Shown: in pieces, positions 1 through 6,537 of the stretch | How the letters are laid out: every line of letters begins with the position of its first letter | How positions within the stretch are numbered: the stretch's first letter is position 1 | Assembly (NCBI GenBank): GCA_937124525.1 | Contig: CAKZLA010000084.1 | Coordinates: forward strand, 1 to 14,782 | Reading direction: 5' to 3' | DNA from: an uncultured Desulfobacterium sp. | Lineage (GTDB): Bacteria > Desulfobacterota > Desulfobacteria > Desulfobacterales > Desulfobacteraceae | DNA length: 14,782 nt | Translations under genes and position numbers: made by a program | The notes under the pieces: generated by a model | The model's input: only the letters and a program-made list of their open reading frames with translations | Databases searched by the model: none | Told to the model about the DNA's origin: nothing

Positions 1-228
1 AAAAATAATAACGCAAAGAGAAAAGGGGGTTGCTGCCTGGGCATTGGTCAGATAGACCCAGCCTTCATTGATGCCGGTCATGGCTTGACCTGCCAAATCA
101 ACATTTACCAGTGCAGATTTCCAGATGCTCCAGGCATATAGAATGCCAAGACAGAGATTGATCGCTGTACCTGAAAAGGTCGTTATCCAGGCCTGTGTTG
201 GGACTTTTTCAATAGTTTGAGTACTCAT
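1..228 (-). CDS. MFS transporter, oxalate/formate antiporter-like, N-terminal part
   Basis: The gene begins at the ATG at 228 and runs off the left edge, so only 76 N-terminal residues are visible. A good ribosome site (AAGGAGAT) sits 5 bases before the ATG. After a short cytoplasmic N-terminus there is a first membrane helix containing NLCLGILYAWSIW, then a loop with a GW pair (about residues 54-55), then the start of a second helix (PFSLCVIIF). The Asn-Leu...Gly...Leu-Tyr-Ala-Trp-Ser pattern in helix 1 is typical of the oxalate:formate antiporter (OFA) group of the major facilitator superfamily, which carries small carboxylates across the inner membrane. It follows prpE and acsA on the same strand, which suggests import of a short-chain organic acid that those enzymes activate. 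That substrate is inference. The group call is fairly safe; the exact substrate cannot be seen. Confidence 0.65.
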   Translation of the reverse strand, partial: MSTQTIEKVPTQAWITTFSGTAINLCLGILYAWSIWKSALVNVDLAGQAMTGINEGWVYLTNAQAATPFSLCVIIF

Positions 229-250
229 GCGTATCTCCTTCCTTTGTAGG

Positions 251-281
251 TGGGTTAAACAAAAAAGCAGTGGTTTACCCA
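251..281. repeat. Hairpin in the leader of the MFS gene
   Basis: TGGGTTAAAC at 251-260 pairs with GTTTACCCA at 273-281 (9 bp with one bulged T), with an A-rich loop. It lies between the MFS start and the end of prpE. On the plus strand it is followed by a T-rich run (TTTATGTTTTT), so it could also act as a weak terminator for plus-strand transcripts. Its role is not clear. Confidence 0.3.
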
Positions 282-360
282 TTTATGTTTTTGCGTGCAT
301 GGTTTTTTGTAAAAGGCCTGACACCCTCCTTGGGACAATAAGGGCTTAAAAATAAGTAAG

Positions 361-390
361 ATTATGGAAAATAATAAAAGCAATAACCAA
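361..390 (-). promoter_or_regulatory. Possible sigma70-type promoter for the MFS gene
   Basis: Read on the minus strand, TTGGTT (390-385) is followed after 18 bases by CATAAT (366-361). The -10 box matches the consensus in 5 of 6 positions; the -35 is weak. It would start a transcript near 354, leaving a leader of about 125 bases that contains the hairpin at 251-281. AT-rich intergenic DNA gives such matches by chance fairly often. Confidence 0.25.
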
Positions 391-432
391 ACTTATATAT
401 CAGACCTTGCACAGTATGCACTATATCTGTAT

Positions 433-2337
433 TCAGGTCGCCTTGGCCCCATAACCAATGAGGCCCAGGCTCTCTTCGATTTCACCAAGGATGGTGGGAT
501 CATCAATGGTTGCAGGTGCCTTGTATGCCTTTTTATCGGCAATGCTTCGCATGGTGCCCCGGAGAATTTTCCCCGAACGGGTTTTGGGAAGACGTTTCAC
601 CACCGTTGCTGTTTTAAAAGCAGCCACCGGTCCGATTTGATCTCGGACCATCTTAACGGCCTCTTTCACGATTTCAGCTGGATCCCTTGTGACACCGGCA
701 TTGAGTACCAGCATTCCCAGCGGGACCTGACCTTTGAGTTGATCTTCCACACCCATGACAGCGCACTCAGCCACATCCGGATGGTTGGCAAGCACCTCTT
801 CCATGGCACCAGTGGAGAGCCTGTGGCCCGCCACGTTGATGATGTCATCGGTGCGGGTCATGACGTAAATATACCCTTCTTCGTCAATGTACCCGGCATC
901 GGCGGTTTTGTAATAGCCTGGGAACTCTTCCAGGTAGGCTTCCACATATCTGTCGTCGTTTTGCCACAGGGTGGGCAGGGTGCCCGGGGGCAGGGGCAGT
1001 TTCACCACAATGGCCCCAATGTCACCGGGTTTAACTGGCTTGCACGATTCATCCACCACCTGGACATCCCAGCCGGGTACTGCCTTGGTGGGAGAACCTG
1101 GTTTCACGGGAAAATGGTGCAGTCCTTCGCAGTTGGCTGCAATGGCCCAGCCGGTTTCTGTCTGCCACCAGTGATCAATGACCGGAACATTGAGTTTTTC
1201 TTCGGACCAATGCAGGGTATCCGGATCCGTTCTTTCCCCTGCAAGAAATAACACCTCAAATTTTGACAGATCATACTCCGCAATCAATTTACCCTGGGGA
1301 TCTTCCCGTTTAATGGCTCTAAAAGCTGTGGGGGCAGTGAACATACTCTTGACATTATATTCTGAAATCACCCGCCAGAAGGTTCCGGCATCAGGGGTTC
1401 CCACAGGTTTTCCTTCAAAAAGAATGGTTGTGGCTCCCTGGAACAAGGGGGCATATACGATGTAGGAGTGTCCAACCACCCATCCGATATCCGATGCGGC
1501 CCAATAGACATCTCCGGGATCAATGGTGTAAATGGCTTTCATGGTCCATTTTAATGCCACCATATGACCGCCATTGTCCCTTACAACTCCCTTGGGTTGA
1601 CCCGTGGTACCGGAGGTATAAAGAATATACAGAGGATCCGTGGCTTTAACAGGCACACAGTCATGGGGGGTGGCATCCTTCATCAATTCAGCCCAGCCAA
1701 AATCCCTGTCCGGTTTTAATTCAGCCGTCTCCATGGGACGTTGAAAGATAATGGTGGCATCGGGTTTTGACTCAGACATATCAATGGCAGCATCCAGCAG
1801 CGGCTTATAAATAATTTTTTTAGCCACTTCAATACCACAGGATGCAGACACAATAACCTTGGGCTTTGCATCGTTAATTCGGGTGGCAAGTTCATTGGCG
1901 GCAAATCCACCAAACACAACGGAATGCACGGCCCCAATGCGGGCACAAGCCAGCATGGCCATGGCCGCTTCGGGGATCATGGGCATATAAATGATAACCC
2001 TGTCACCCTTTTCAACCCCCTTTGACGCCAGAACCCCGGCAAACTTTGCCACTTCATCTCTTAGTTCTAAATAGGTATATTGCTTTTTAGTATCCGTTAC
2101 CGGGCTGTCGTAGATCAGTGCGGTTGTGTCACCGTTTCCATTGTCAATGTGCAGATCAAGGGCATTGTAACAGGTGTTCATTTCACCGCCGGTGAACCAG
2201 CGATAAAAAGGTTTATTGGAATCGTCCAGCACTTTGTCCCATTTTTTATACCAGTGACATTCTTCGGCAATGGGGCCCCAGAAGGCTTCAGGGTCTTGAA
2301 TGGAGAGTTCGTACGCATCTGTGTAGACGTTTGACAT
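433..2337 (-). CDS. prpE: Propionyl-CoA synthetase (AMP-forming)
   Basis: This cytoplasmic enzyme activates propionate with ATP and CoA to propionyl-CoA, AMP and pyrophosphate. The 634 residues match the normal length of the family. The AMP-binding loop YTSGTTGQPKG is at 240-250, followed by RDNGGH, which is typical of PrpE. VIDHWWQTETGW is at 386-397, the hinge/adenylate region TRTDDIINVAGHR at 494-506, and the C-terminal PKTRSGK at 584-590, whose last lysine (590) is the catalytic, acetylatable one. At the acyl-pocket position where acetate enzymes carry Val before Gly-Glu, this protein has Ala366 (AGE), which fits a larger pocket for propionate. The ATG at 2337 has a modest ribosome site (AGGGGACC). 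It lies 220 bases downstream of acsA on the same strand. The length, motifs and Ala366 make prpE more likely than a second acetyl-CoA synthetase. Confidence 0.9.
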   Translation of the reverse strand: MSNVYTDAYELSIQDPEAFWGPIAEECHWYKKWDKVLDDSNKPFYRWFTGGEMNTCYNALDLHIDNGNGDTTALIYDSPVTDTKKQYTYLELRDEVAKFAGVLASKGVEKGDRVIIYMPMIPEAAMAMLACARIGAVHSVVFGGFAANELATRINDAKPKVIVSASCGIEVAKKIIYKPLLDAAIDMSESKPDATIIFQRPMETAELKPDRDFGWAELMKDATPHDCVPVKATDPLYILYTSGTTGQPKGVVRDNGGHMVALKWTMKAIYTIDPGDVYWAASDIGWVVGHSYIVYAPLFQGATTILFEGKPVGTPDAGTFWRVISEYNVKSMFTAPTAFRAIKREDPQGKLIAEYDLSKFEVLFLAGERTDPDTLHWSEEKLNVPVIDHWWQTETGWAIAANCEGLHHFPVKPGSPTKAVPGWDVQVVDESCKPVKPGDIGAIVVKLPLPPGTLPTLWQNDDRYVEAYLEEFPGYYKTADAGYIDEEGYIYVMTRTDDIINVAGHRLSTGAMEEVLANHPDVAECAVMGVEDQLKGQVPLGMLVLNAGVTRDPAEIVKEAVKMVRDQIGPVAAFKTATVVKRLPKTRSGKILRGTMRSIADKKAYKAPATIDDPTILGEIEESLGLIGYGAKAT

Positions 2338-2373
2338 TAGTAATGGTCCCCTGTGTATCAGATTAAAGTGTGT

Positions 2374-2406
2374 GCCAGCAATGTATTATGGGATAACATT
2401 GCTGGC
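2374..2406. promoter_or_regulatory. Perfect 11-bp inverted repeat upstream of prpE
   Basis: GCCAGCAATGT (2374-2384) and ACATTGCTGGC (2396-2406) are perfect complements separated by 11 bases. The near arm lies 36 bases upstream of the prpE ATG, a good place for a repressor or activator operator or a leader hairpin. No T-run follows it on either strand, so a simple terminator is unlikely. Confidence 0.55.
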
Positions 2407-2422
2407 TGTCTAAGGGAGAACG

Positions 2423-2441
2423 AAAATAATACGATTATTTT
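2423..2441. repeat. AT-rich perfect palindrome between acsA and prpE
   Basis: AAAATAAT (2423-2430) and ATTATTTT (2434-2441) are perfect inverted copies around ACG. On the plus strand the T-run continues to 2446. It may be an operator in the prpE promoter region or a weak terminator; AT-rich composition makes it less striking than its neighbours. Confidence 0.35.
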
Positions 2442-2495
2442 TTTTATGAAACTGTGCCCAATATACGGAAATAATGAGCGTTTTATTTTTCTGTT

Positions 2496-2530
2496 GCGGG
2501 CAAACCCAGCTGAAAATCAGGTTTGCCCGC
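2496..2530 (-). terminator. Strong hairpin just downstream of acsA
   Basis: GCGGGCAAAC (2496-2505) pairs with GTTTGCCCGC (2521-2530). The inner CTGA/TCAG (2510-2513 with 2517-2520) adds 4 bp, leaving an AAA loop and a 4-base bulge. It begins 27 bases after the acsA stop codon. In the acsA direction the stem is followed by AACAGAAAAATAAAA, with no T-run, so it is either a factor-dependent terminator or a 3'-end stabiliser that separates acsA from prpE expression. Confidence 0.5.
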
Positions 2531-2557
2531 GATGGTTGTTAATGATTGATAGTCGTA

Positions 2558-4588
2558 TTATCCTTGCACCATGGTTTTAATGATTTCAACGACTTCCGGA
2601 TTTGCAAGGGTCATCACATCCCCCACGTCCTTGTTGTTGGAGATGGAACCAAGTACCCTTCTCATGATCTTACCGGAGCGGGTCTTTGGCATATCGGGGA
2701 CAAGCCATACCTTTCTGGGTTTGGCGATTTTCCCGATCTGATCGCAAATGGCATCGGAAATTTTCTGGGCAAGGGCATCAGTTGCTTCAATTCCAGGTTT
2801 CAGGGCAATGTAGAGATCCGGTACCTTTCCTTTAATTTCATGGGCCACAGGAACAACAGCCGCTTCGGCAACTTCGTCCACAACAAGGGATGCAGACTCT
2901 ATTTCCTTGGTACCCAGTCTATGACCTGAAACATTGATAACATCATCAATTCTACCAAGGATTCTGTAATACCCGTCTGCGGATCGGGTGGCGGCATCGC
3001 CGGCCAGGTATGGCCAGTCACGCCAGTCCTTACTTTCTGGATTTTTGCAATATCTTGCAAAGTAGGTCTCAACAAATCGATCCCTGTCTCCCCAGATGGT
3101 CTGGAATTGGCCGGGCCAGGTATTCTGGATACAGATATTGCCTGCAATGCCTGGTTTGGTGACTTCGTTGCCGTCTTCGTCATAAATGATCGGATGGATG
3201 CCGGGAACGCCGGGGCCTGCACTGCCGGGTTTCATGGGTTTAATACCCGGTATGGTGCTGCATAGGAATCCACCGTTTTCAGTCTGCCACCAGGTATCAA
3301 CAATGGCGGCTTCACCTTTACCCACCTCTTTTTGATACCATTTCCACACCGCTGGCTCTATGGGTTCACCCACAGTGGTCATGTGTTTAAAATGATAGTC
3401 GTATTTGGCTGGCTCATCCGGGCCGATTTTTCTCAATGCGCGAATGGCGGTGGGGGCGGTGTGAAAAATATTGACATCCAGTTCCTGGGCGATTCTCCAG
3501 GATCTGCCTGCATCCGGATATGTGGGAACTCCTTCGTAAATAACCGTTGAGGCGCAAAGGGCCAATGGACCATAAACGATATAGGAGTGGCCTGTGATCC
3601 AGCCAATGTCCGCCATGCACCAGTAAACATCTTCAGGGTGGATATCCTGGATGTATTTTGAGGTGCCTGTCACATATGACAGATATCCGCCGGTGCTGTG
3701 CTGACACCCTTTGGGTTTTCCTGTGGTGCCACTGGTGTACATCAGGAAAAGAGGATCTTCTGAGAGCATTTTTTCCGGTTCTATGCGTTTCCCATAATAG
3801 TCTTTTAAAACGGTATTCACACTGAAATCGCGACCGTCAACCATGGGGGTTTCAGAAGAGTACTTTCCAGGATATCTTTCCCAGACCAATACCTTATCAA
3901 CAACCTGGCCACCGTCCTTGGCGATTTTTACGGCATCATCGGCATTCACTTTATGATTTAACAATGTGCCGGATCGGTAATAGGCATCCATGGAAATGAG
4001 TACCCTGGATTGAGAATCAATAATTCTGTCTGCACATGCACTCGGGGAAAAACCGCCAAAAACAACAGAATGAATAACTCCAAGTCGTGCGCATGCCAGC
4101 ATGGTAATGGCAAGTTCTGCCGTCATTGGCATGTGGATGGTGACTCTGTCGCCTCTCTTTAAATCTGCGAAGTCCCGGAGAAGTGCTGCACATTCATTTA
4201 CTCTGACATAGAGTTCCTGGTAGGTGATATGATCGATTCTTTCGCTTTCCGGTTCAGGTACAAAATGGATGGCTGTTTTGTTTTTGTTTTTTTCAAGATG
4301 GCGGTCAATGCAGTTATAGCTGGCATTGAGCTGCCCGCCTTTGAACCATTTCCAGCAGGGCGCATCGCTTGTGTCAAGGACTTCATCCCAATATTTGTAC
4401 CAGTCAAGCATCTCAGCATATTCAGTGAAACAGTCGGGGAAATTATCCAGGCTGAATCTGTCATAAATGTCTGGATTAGATACATTGGCCTGTCCTACGA
4501 ATTTAGTTGAGGGATAGTAGTACTCTTCTTCCTGCCAGTGTACAGCAATCTGCGCCTCTGTGGTTTCTTCAACATTTTTGTCGCCCAT
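2558..4588 (-). CDS. acsA: Acetyl-CoA synthetase (AMP-forming)
   Basis: This cytoplasmic enzyme converts acetate, ATP and CoA to acetyl-CoA, AMP and pyrophosphate, feeding acetate into the oxidative acetyl-CoA pathway or TCA cycle. The 676-residue protein is slightly longer than the usual 650, with an extra N-terminal stretch. The P-loop-like MYTSGTTGKPKG is at 283-294, VGEP at 406-409 (Val406 is the acetate-pocket valine), DTWWQTENGG at 431-440, the hinge GRIDDVINVSGHR at 545-557 and PKTRSGK at 634-640 with catalytic Lys640. The common TETGG reads TENGG here, a mild change. The ATG at 4588 is supported by a GGAG ribosome site 8 bases before it. A second, much stronger Shine-Dalgarno sequence lies 70 bases further upstream (see the leader ORF). 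It shares strand and theme with prpE and the MFS transporter. Confidence 0.93.
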   Translation of the reverse strand: MGDKNVEETTEAQIAVHWQEEEYYYPSTKFVGQANVSNPDIYDRFSLDNFPDCFTEYAEMLDWYKYWDEVLDTSDAPCWKWFKGGQLNASYNCIDRHLEKNKNKTAIHFVPEPESERIDHITYQELYVRVNECAALLRDFADLKRGDRVTIHMPMTAELAITMLACARLGVIHSVVFGGFSPSACADRIIDSQSRVLISMDAYYRSGTLLNHKVNADDAVKIAKDGGQVVDKVLVWERYPGKYSSETPMVDGRDFSVNTVLKDYYGKRIEPEKMLSEDPLFLMYTSGTTGKPKGCQHSTGGYLSYVTGTSKYIQDIHPEDVYWCMADIGWITGHSYIVYGPLALCASTVIYEGVPTYPDAGRSWRIAQELDVNIFHTAPTAIRALRKIGPDEPAKYDYHFKHMTTVGEPIEPAVWKWYQKEVGKGEAAIVDTWWQTENGGFLCSTIPGIKPMKPGSAGPGVPGIHPIIYDEDGNEVTKPGIAGNICIQNTWPGQFQTIWGDRDRFVETYFARYCKNPESKDWRDWPYLAGDAATRSADGYYRILGRIDDVINVSGHRLGTKEIESASLVVDEVAEAAVVPVAHEIKGKVPDLYIALKPGIEATDALAQKISDAICDQIGKIAKPRKVWLVPDMPKTRSGKIMRRVLGSISNNKDVGDVMTLANPEVVEIIKTMVQG

Positions 4589-4658
4589 TAATTGTCTCCT
4601 GCATTTTAAAGTTTAAGTGATTAAAATCCCAAGAAATCAACAAAAATTTAGTTGCCAT
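4569..4658 (-). CDS. Possible 29-residue leader ORF overlapping the acsA start
   Basis: An ATG at 4658 opens a 29-codon frame (MATKFLLISWDF...) that ends at a TGA at 4569-4571, inside acsA and out of its frame. It is preceded by AAAGGAGGTGAT (4657-4668, minus strand), a 12-base match to the 3' end of 16S rRNA, far better than the acsA site itself. The ATG shares bases with that sequence, so spacing is shorter than usual and translation may be poor. It may couple ribosome loading to acsA, act as a standby site, or be chance. No homology was recognised. Confidence 0.25.
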   Translation of the reverse strand: MATKFLLISWDFNHLNFKMQETINGRQKC

Positions 4659-4903
4659 CACCTCCTTTTAAAAAATAGATTGTCTTTAACAGTGAACTTA
4701 CAGTTTAAGATCTATCCAAAACTATGTGATATTTCAAATCGTCTTCTGCGTTGGGTCGAAAATTGTGTCAAAAAAAAGGGAGTTTTTCTTCGCACTGAGA
4801 AAAAAAATTGATTCGTTTGAGTGGGGCATTGTAAAAATAATCTGGAAACCATAAGATGTTAGATTCAAGCATTGAAAGGCTCATGATTACGGCTCCTTAA
4901 GCT

Positions 4904-5019
4904 TTAATACTGTAAGTTCTCAATAACCTCGGGCTGATAAAGCCTGATTACCTTTAAACACCAGGTGCTATTCAAAAGGATACTGAATACCCGGGCTTAT
5001 TGAGAACTTACTTAATACT
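4904..5019. mobile_element. MITE-like non-autonomous element with 8-bp target duplication
   Basis: The element itself is 4912-5011, exactly 100 bp. Its ends are inverted repeats: the outer 15 bp (GTAAGTTCTCAATAA at 4912-4926, TTATTGAGAACTTAC at 4997-5011) are perfect. Pairing continues to 22 bp (4912-4933 with 4990-5011) with one mismatch and one G-T pair. It is flanked on both sides by the same 8 bases, TTAATACT (4904-4911 and 5012-5019), a clean target-site duplication. It encodes no protein. GTAA termini plus 8-bp duplications are features of the IS66 family, so mobilisation by an IS66-type transposase elsewhere in the genome is the best guess. The interior also has short inverted repeats (CCTTT/AAAGG), so the element could fold into a long hairpin. 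Confidence 0.85.
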
Positions 5020-5044
5020 CGTGCAATATTGCCAACCTTTTCCA

Positions 5045-5085
5045 TGAAATTTCAGGGAAATAGGGAAATGATGATAATCATCGCG
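5045..5085. promoter_or_regulatory. Paired small palindromes, one Fur-box-like
   Basis: TGAAATTTCA (5045-5054) is a perfect palindrome. GATGATAATCATC (5070-5082) is a perfect inverted repeat around one base. Aligned to the 19-base Fur consensus GATAATGATAATCATTATC, positions 5067-5085 match 13 of 19, including the whole core GATAATCAT. No gene starts close by, so the target promoter is unclear. Confidence 0.35.
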
Positions 5086-5181
5086 GATTGCTGAGATTTT
5101 ATTGTTTAATTAGTCATATGGGTTCTGTTTGTTTTGAATTTGTACGATGCGAAATAAGTCATAATAGAATCTGTATCCTGT

Positions 5182-5197
5182 GTTGATATTTATCAAC
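5182..5197. promoter_or_regulatory. FNR/CRP-type binding site, perfect palindrome
   Basis: GTTGATATTTATCAAC is a 16-base perfect palindrome that contains TTGAT-N4-ATCAA, the exact FNR consensus. It lies about 590 bases upstream of acsA and 510 upstream of the LUD gene. A perfect TATAAT lies at 5246-5251, about 59 bases from the centre of the site on the plus side, a spacing near class-I activation distances, but without a good -35. A member of the CRP/FNR superfamily is the likely binder; which promoter it serves is open. Confidence 0.5.
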
Positions 5198-5203
5198 TTA
5201 TAA

Positions 5204-5243
5204 AAGGAATGTAAAGATAAAGGAGAACATTCCTTGTCTCCTT
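5204..5243. repeat. Two overlapping, mutually exclusive hairpins
   Basis: AAGGAATGT (5204-5212) pairs with ACATTCCTT (5227-5235). AAGGAGA (5220-5226), in the loop of the first stem, pairs with TCTCCTT (5237-5243). With only one base between the right arms the two stems can hardly coexist as a full pseudoknot, so they look like alternative folds. They follow the FNR-type site directly and precede a TATAAT. Confidence 0.4.
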
Positions 5244-5311
5244 ATTATAATATGGTTTTCAGTGTCTTTTCAGGTAGAATACTACTTTTTAAATAATAGG
5301 TGTCGGTTTGA

Positions 5312-5458
5312 AGACTAAGGGTTTTGTTCTAAGCTCGGCCACATTTGACAGCGCACATCAGATAGCAACAATTAAACAATTGAAATTCAACATTATATTT
5401 AATTGTCGACTGTTTGGTGCATATCCACGGGTCGATGTTAGAACCAACCCCCGAGACT
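5312..5458. repeat. Degenerate 147-bp inverted-repeat element
   Basis: The 21 bases at 5312-5332 and the reverse complement of 5438-5458 agree at 16 positions. A second pair, CAATTAAA (5369-5376) and TTTAATTG (5398-5405), is nested inside. AAGACT at 5311-5316 and AGTCTT at 5461-5466 also mirror each other. No target duplication is seen. It may be an old, decayed palindromic element or a structured RNA; no open frame fits. Confidence 0.3.
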
Positions 5459-5546
5459 AAAGTCTTAATAACATCAGAAGCAAGGACAAGAAAGAGTGAG
5501 AGTAAGTATAATGTGTCTTTTGCTGAAGCGGATTCATATCGTGTAT

Positions 5547-5578
5547 TTGACTATAAAAAGAAATAATTATTTAGTCAA
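5547..5578 (+). promoter_or_regulatory. Promoter embedded in a palindrome, upstream of the LUD gene
   Basis: TTGACT (5547-5552) and TTTAGT (5570-5575) are spaced by 17 bases as -35 and -10 boxes. The same bases form the arms of a perfect inverted repeat, TTGACTA (5547-5553) and TAGTCAA (5572-5578), so a dimeric regulator bound here would cover both boxes. The start would be near 5582, giving a leader of about 125 bases. Confidence 0.35.
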
Positions 5579-5705
5579 CACAAATTTTAAAAAAAAAGAA
5601 ATAAATTTTAACCAGAATAAATTTGATAACTGATCATAATTTCGGTAGTATCTCCAAGGTTGGAATTACAGGTTCAAAATACATCATCATGGAGGAATAA
5701 AAAAT

Positions 5706-6359
5706 ATGAAAAATCCCGTTAATATCTATTGGAACAAAAGACTTGAGCAGGTGAAAAAAAACCTTGAGTCCAATAATTTTGAAGTGTTTATTGCTGACAC
5801 GGCAGAGGATGCAAAAAACATCGCCCTTGATAAAATTATTCCAGAGCTTGCCCCCAAAAGTGTTTCCTGGGGGGGCTCCATGACCTATGTGGCCACTGGG
5901 CTTTTTCATGCATTGAAAGATTCCCAAGACATGGAAGTGTTAAATACTTTTGATAAGAGTCTTCCCTTTGAAGCCCAGATGGACCTGAGGCGACAGTCCC
6001 TTCTGGTGGACCTTTTTATAACGGGGACCAATGCGGTCACCGAAACCGGACAACTGGTGAATCTGGACATGATCGGCAACAGAATCGGTGCCATCACCTT
6101 TGGTCCTAAAAATGTAATTATTTTTGTGGGTAGAAACAAGATCTCCTGCGACCTTGATGACGCCATGTATCGCATTAAAAATTATGCGGCCCCCGTCAAT
6201 ACCATGAATCTTGATAAAAAAACCCCCTGTAGAGAAACCGGATTCTGCCAGGACTGTAAAAGCCCTGATCGTATTTGCAATACCTGGTGCATCACAGACA
6301 AATGTTTTCCCCCAAAACGGGTGAAAGTAGTATTAATCAACGAGGATCTCGGGTTTTAA
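5706..6359 (+). CDS. LUD-domain protein (LutC/DUF162-like) with cysteine-rich tail
   Basis: A 217-residue soluble protein made almost wholly of one LUD (lactate utilization, DUF162) domain, as in LutC/YkgG. Family features are the N-terminal NIYWNKRLEQVKKNLESN, the glycine motif SVSWGGSMTY (53-62), FDKSLPFEAQMDLRRQSLL (82-100) and ITGTNAVTETGQLVNLD (105-121). The C-terminus carries six cysteines in the order Cys-x5-Cys-x2-Cys-x6-Cys-x3-Cys-x4-Cys (about 174-199), which could bind a metal or an iron-sulfur centre; LutC proper lacks this. The ATG is preceded by GGAGGAA, 10 bases upstream. No lutA or lutB lies beside it, so a role in lactate oxidation is not shown; stand-alone LUD proteins of anaerobes are largely uncharacterised. 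The gene is convergent with dinB. Confidence 0.8.
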   Translation: MKNPVNIYWNKRLEQVKKNLESNNFEVFIADTAEDAKNIALDKIIPELAPKSVSWGGSMTYVATGLFHALKDSQDMEVLNTFDKSLPFEAQMDLRRQSLLVDLFITGTNAVTETGQLVNLDMIGNRIGAITFGPKNVIIFVGRNKISCDLDDAMYRIKNYAAPVNTMNLDKKTPCRETGFCQDCKSPDRICNTWCITDKCFPPKRVKVVLINEDLGF

Positions 6360-6447
6360 TATATAACTGCCATAGGCAGGCAGACTGTATTGGGGATCTG
6401 GCTTGCCCACAACAAATATCGAAACTCCAGTTATTACAAAGTGTTGG

Positions 6448-6471
6448 ACTGAATTTTTATAAAAAATCAGT
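6448..6471. terminator. Possible bidirectional terminator between LUD gene and dinB
   Basis: ACTGA-ATTTTT and AAAAAA-TCAGT form a 10-bp stem with one mismatch and a 2-base loop, placed between two convergent genes. The A- and T-runs lie inside the stem rather than after it, so it is weak. The rest of 6360-6537 shows nothing recognisable. Confidence 0.3.
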
Positions 6472-6537
6472 GGGATGTGCTCCCCCCCATCACCTGTTGT
6501 GTGCTCTCCTGGAATAGCGTATTGGTGATCAAGGAAA

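Larger units (their letters stand above)
4589..5705. other. 1.1-kb regulatory/mobile intergenic region
   Basis: No convincing protein gene lies between the divergent acsA and LUD genes. The stretch is AT-rich. It holds, in order, the strong Shine-Dalgarno and leader ORF of acsA, a poly-A/T segment (4769-4807), a 100-bp MITE with target duplication (4904-5019), a cluster of palindromes (5045-5197), competing hairpins (5204-5243), a degenerate 147-bp inverted repeat (5312-5458) and a palindrome/promoter before the LUD gene. The longest plus-strand frame near the start (4617-4811, 64 codons) has no ribosome site and low-complexity lysine-rich content, and is not called. Confidence 0.6.

Noticed and set aside
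364..1251. A 295-codon plus-strand open frame opposite prpE
   Set aside because: It is antisense to a clear PrpE coding frame, has no ribosome site, and its translation resembles no known protein.
4655..4668. Resemblance to the 3' end of a 16S rRNA gene (CATCACCTCCTTT on the plus strand)
   Set aside because: Nothing upstream on the plus strand resembles the rest of 16S rRNA helix 45; the match is limited to the anti-Shine-Dalgarno core.
5044..5094. A 16-codon plus-strand frame starting MKFQGN
   Set aside because: No ribosome site, very short, and it overlaps the palindromes that explain the sequence better.
5204..5243. A full H-type pseudoknot
   Set aside because: Only one base would have to span the 9-bp first stem, which is not sterically possible at full length; alternative hairpins are more likely.
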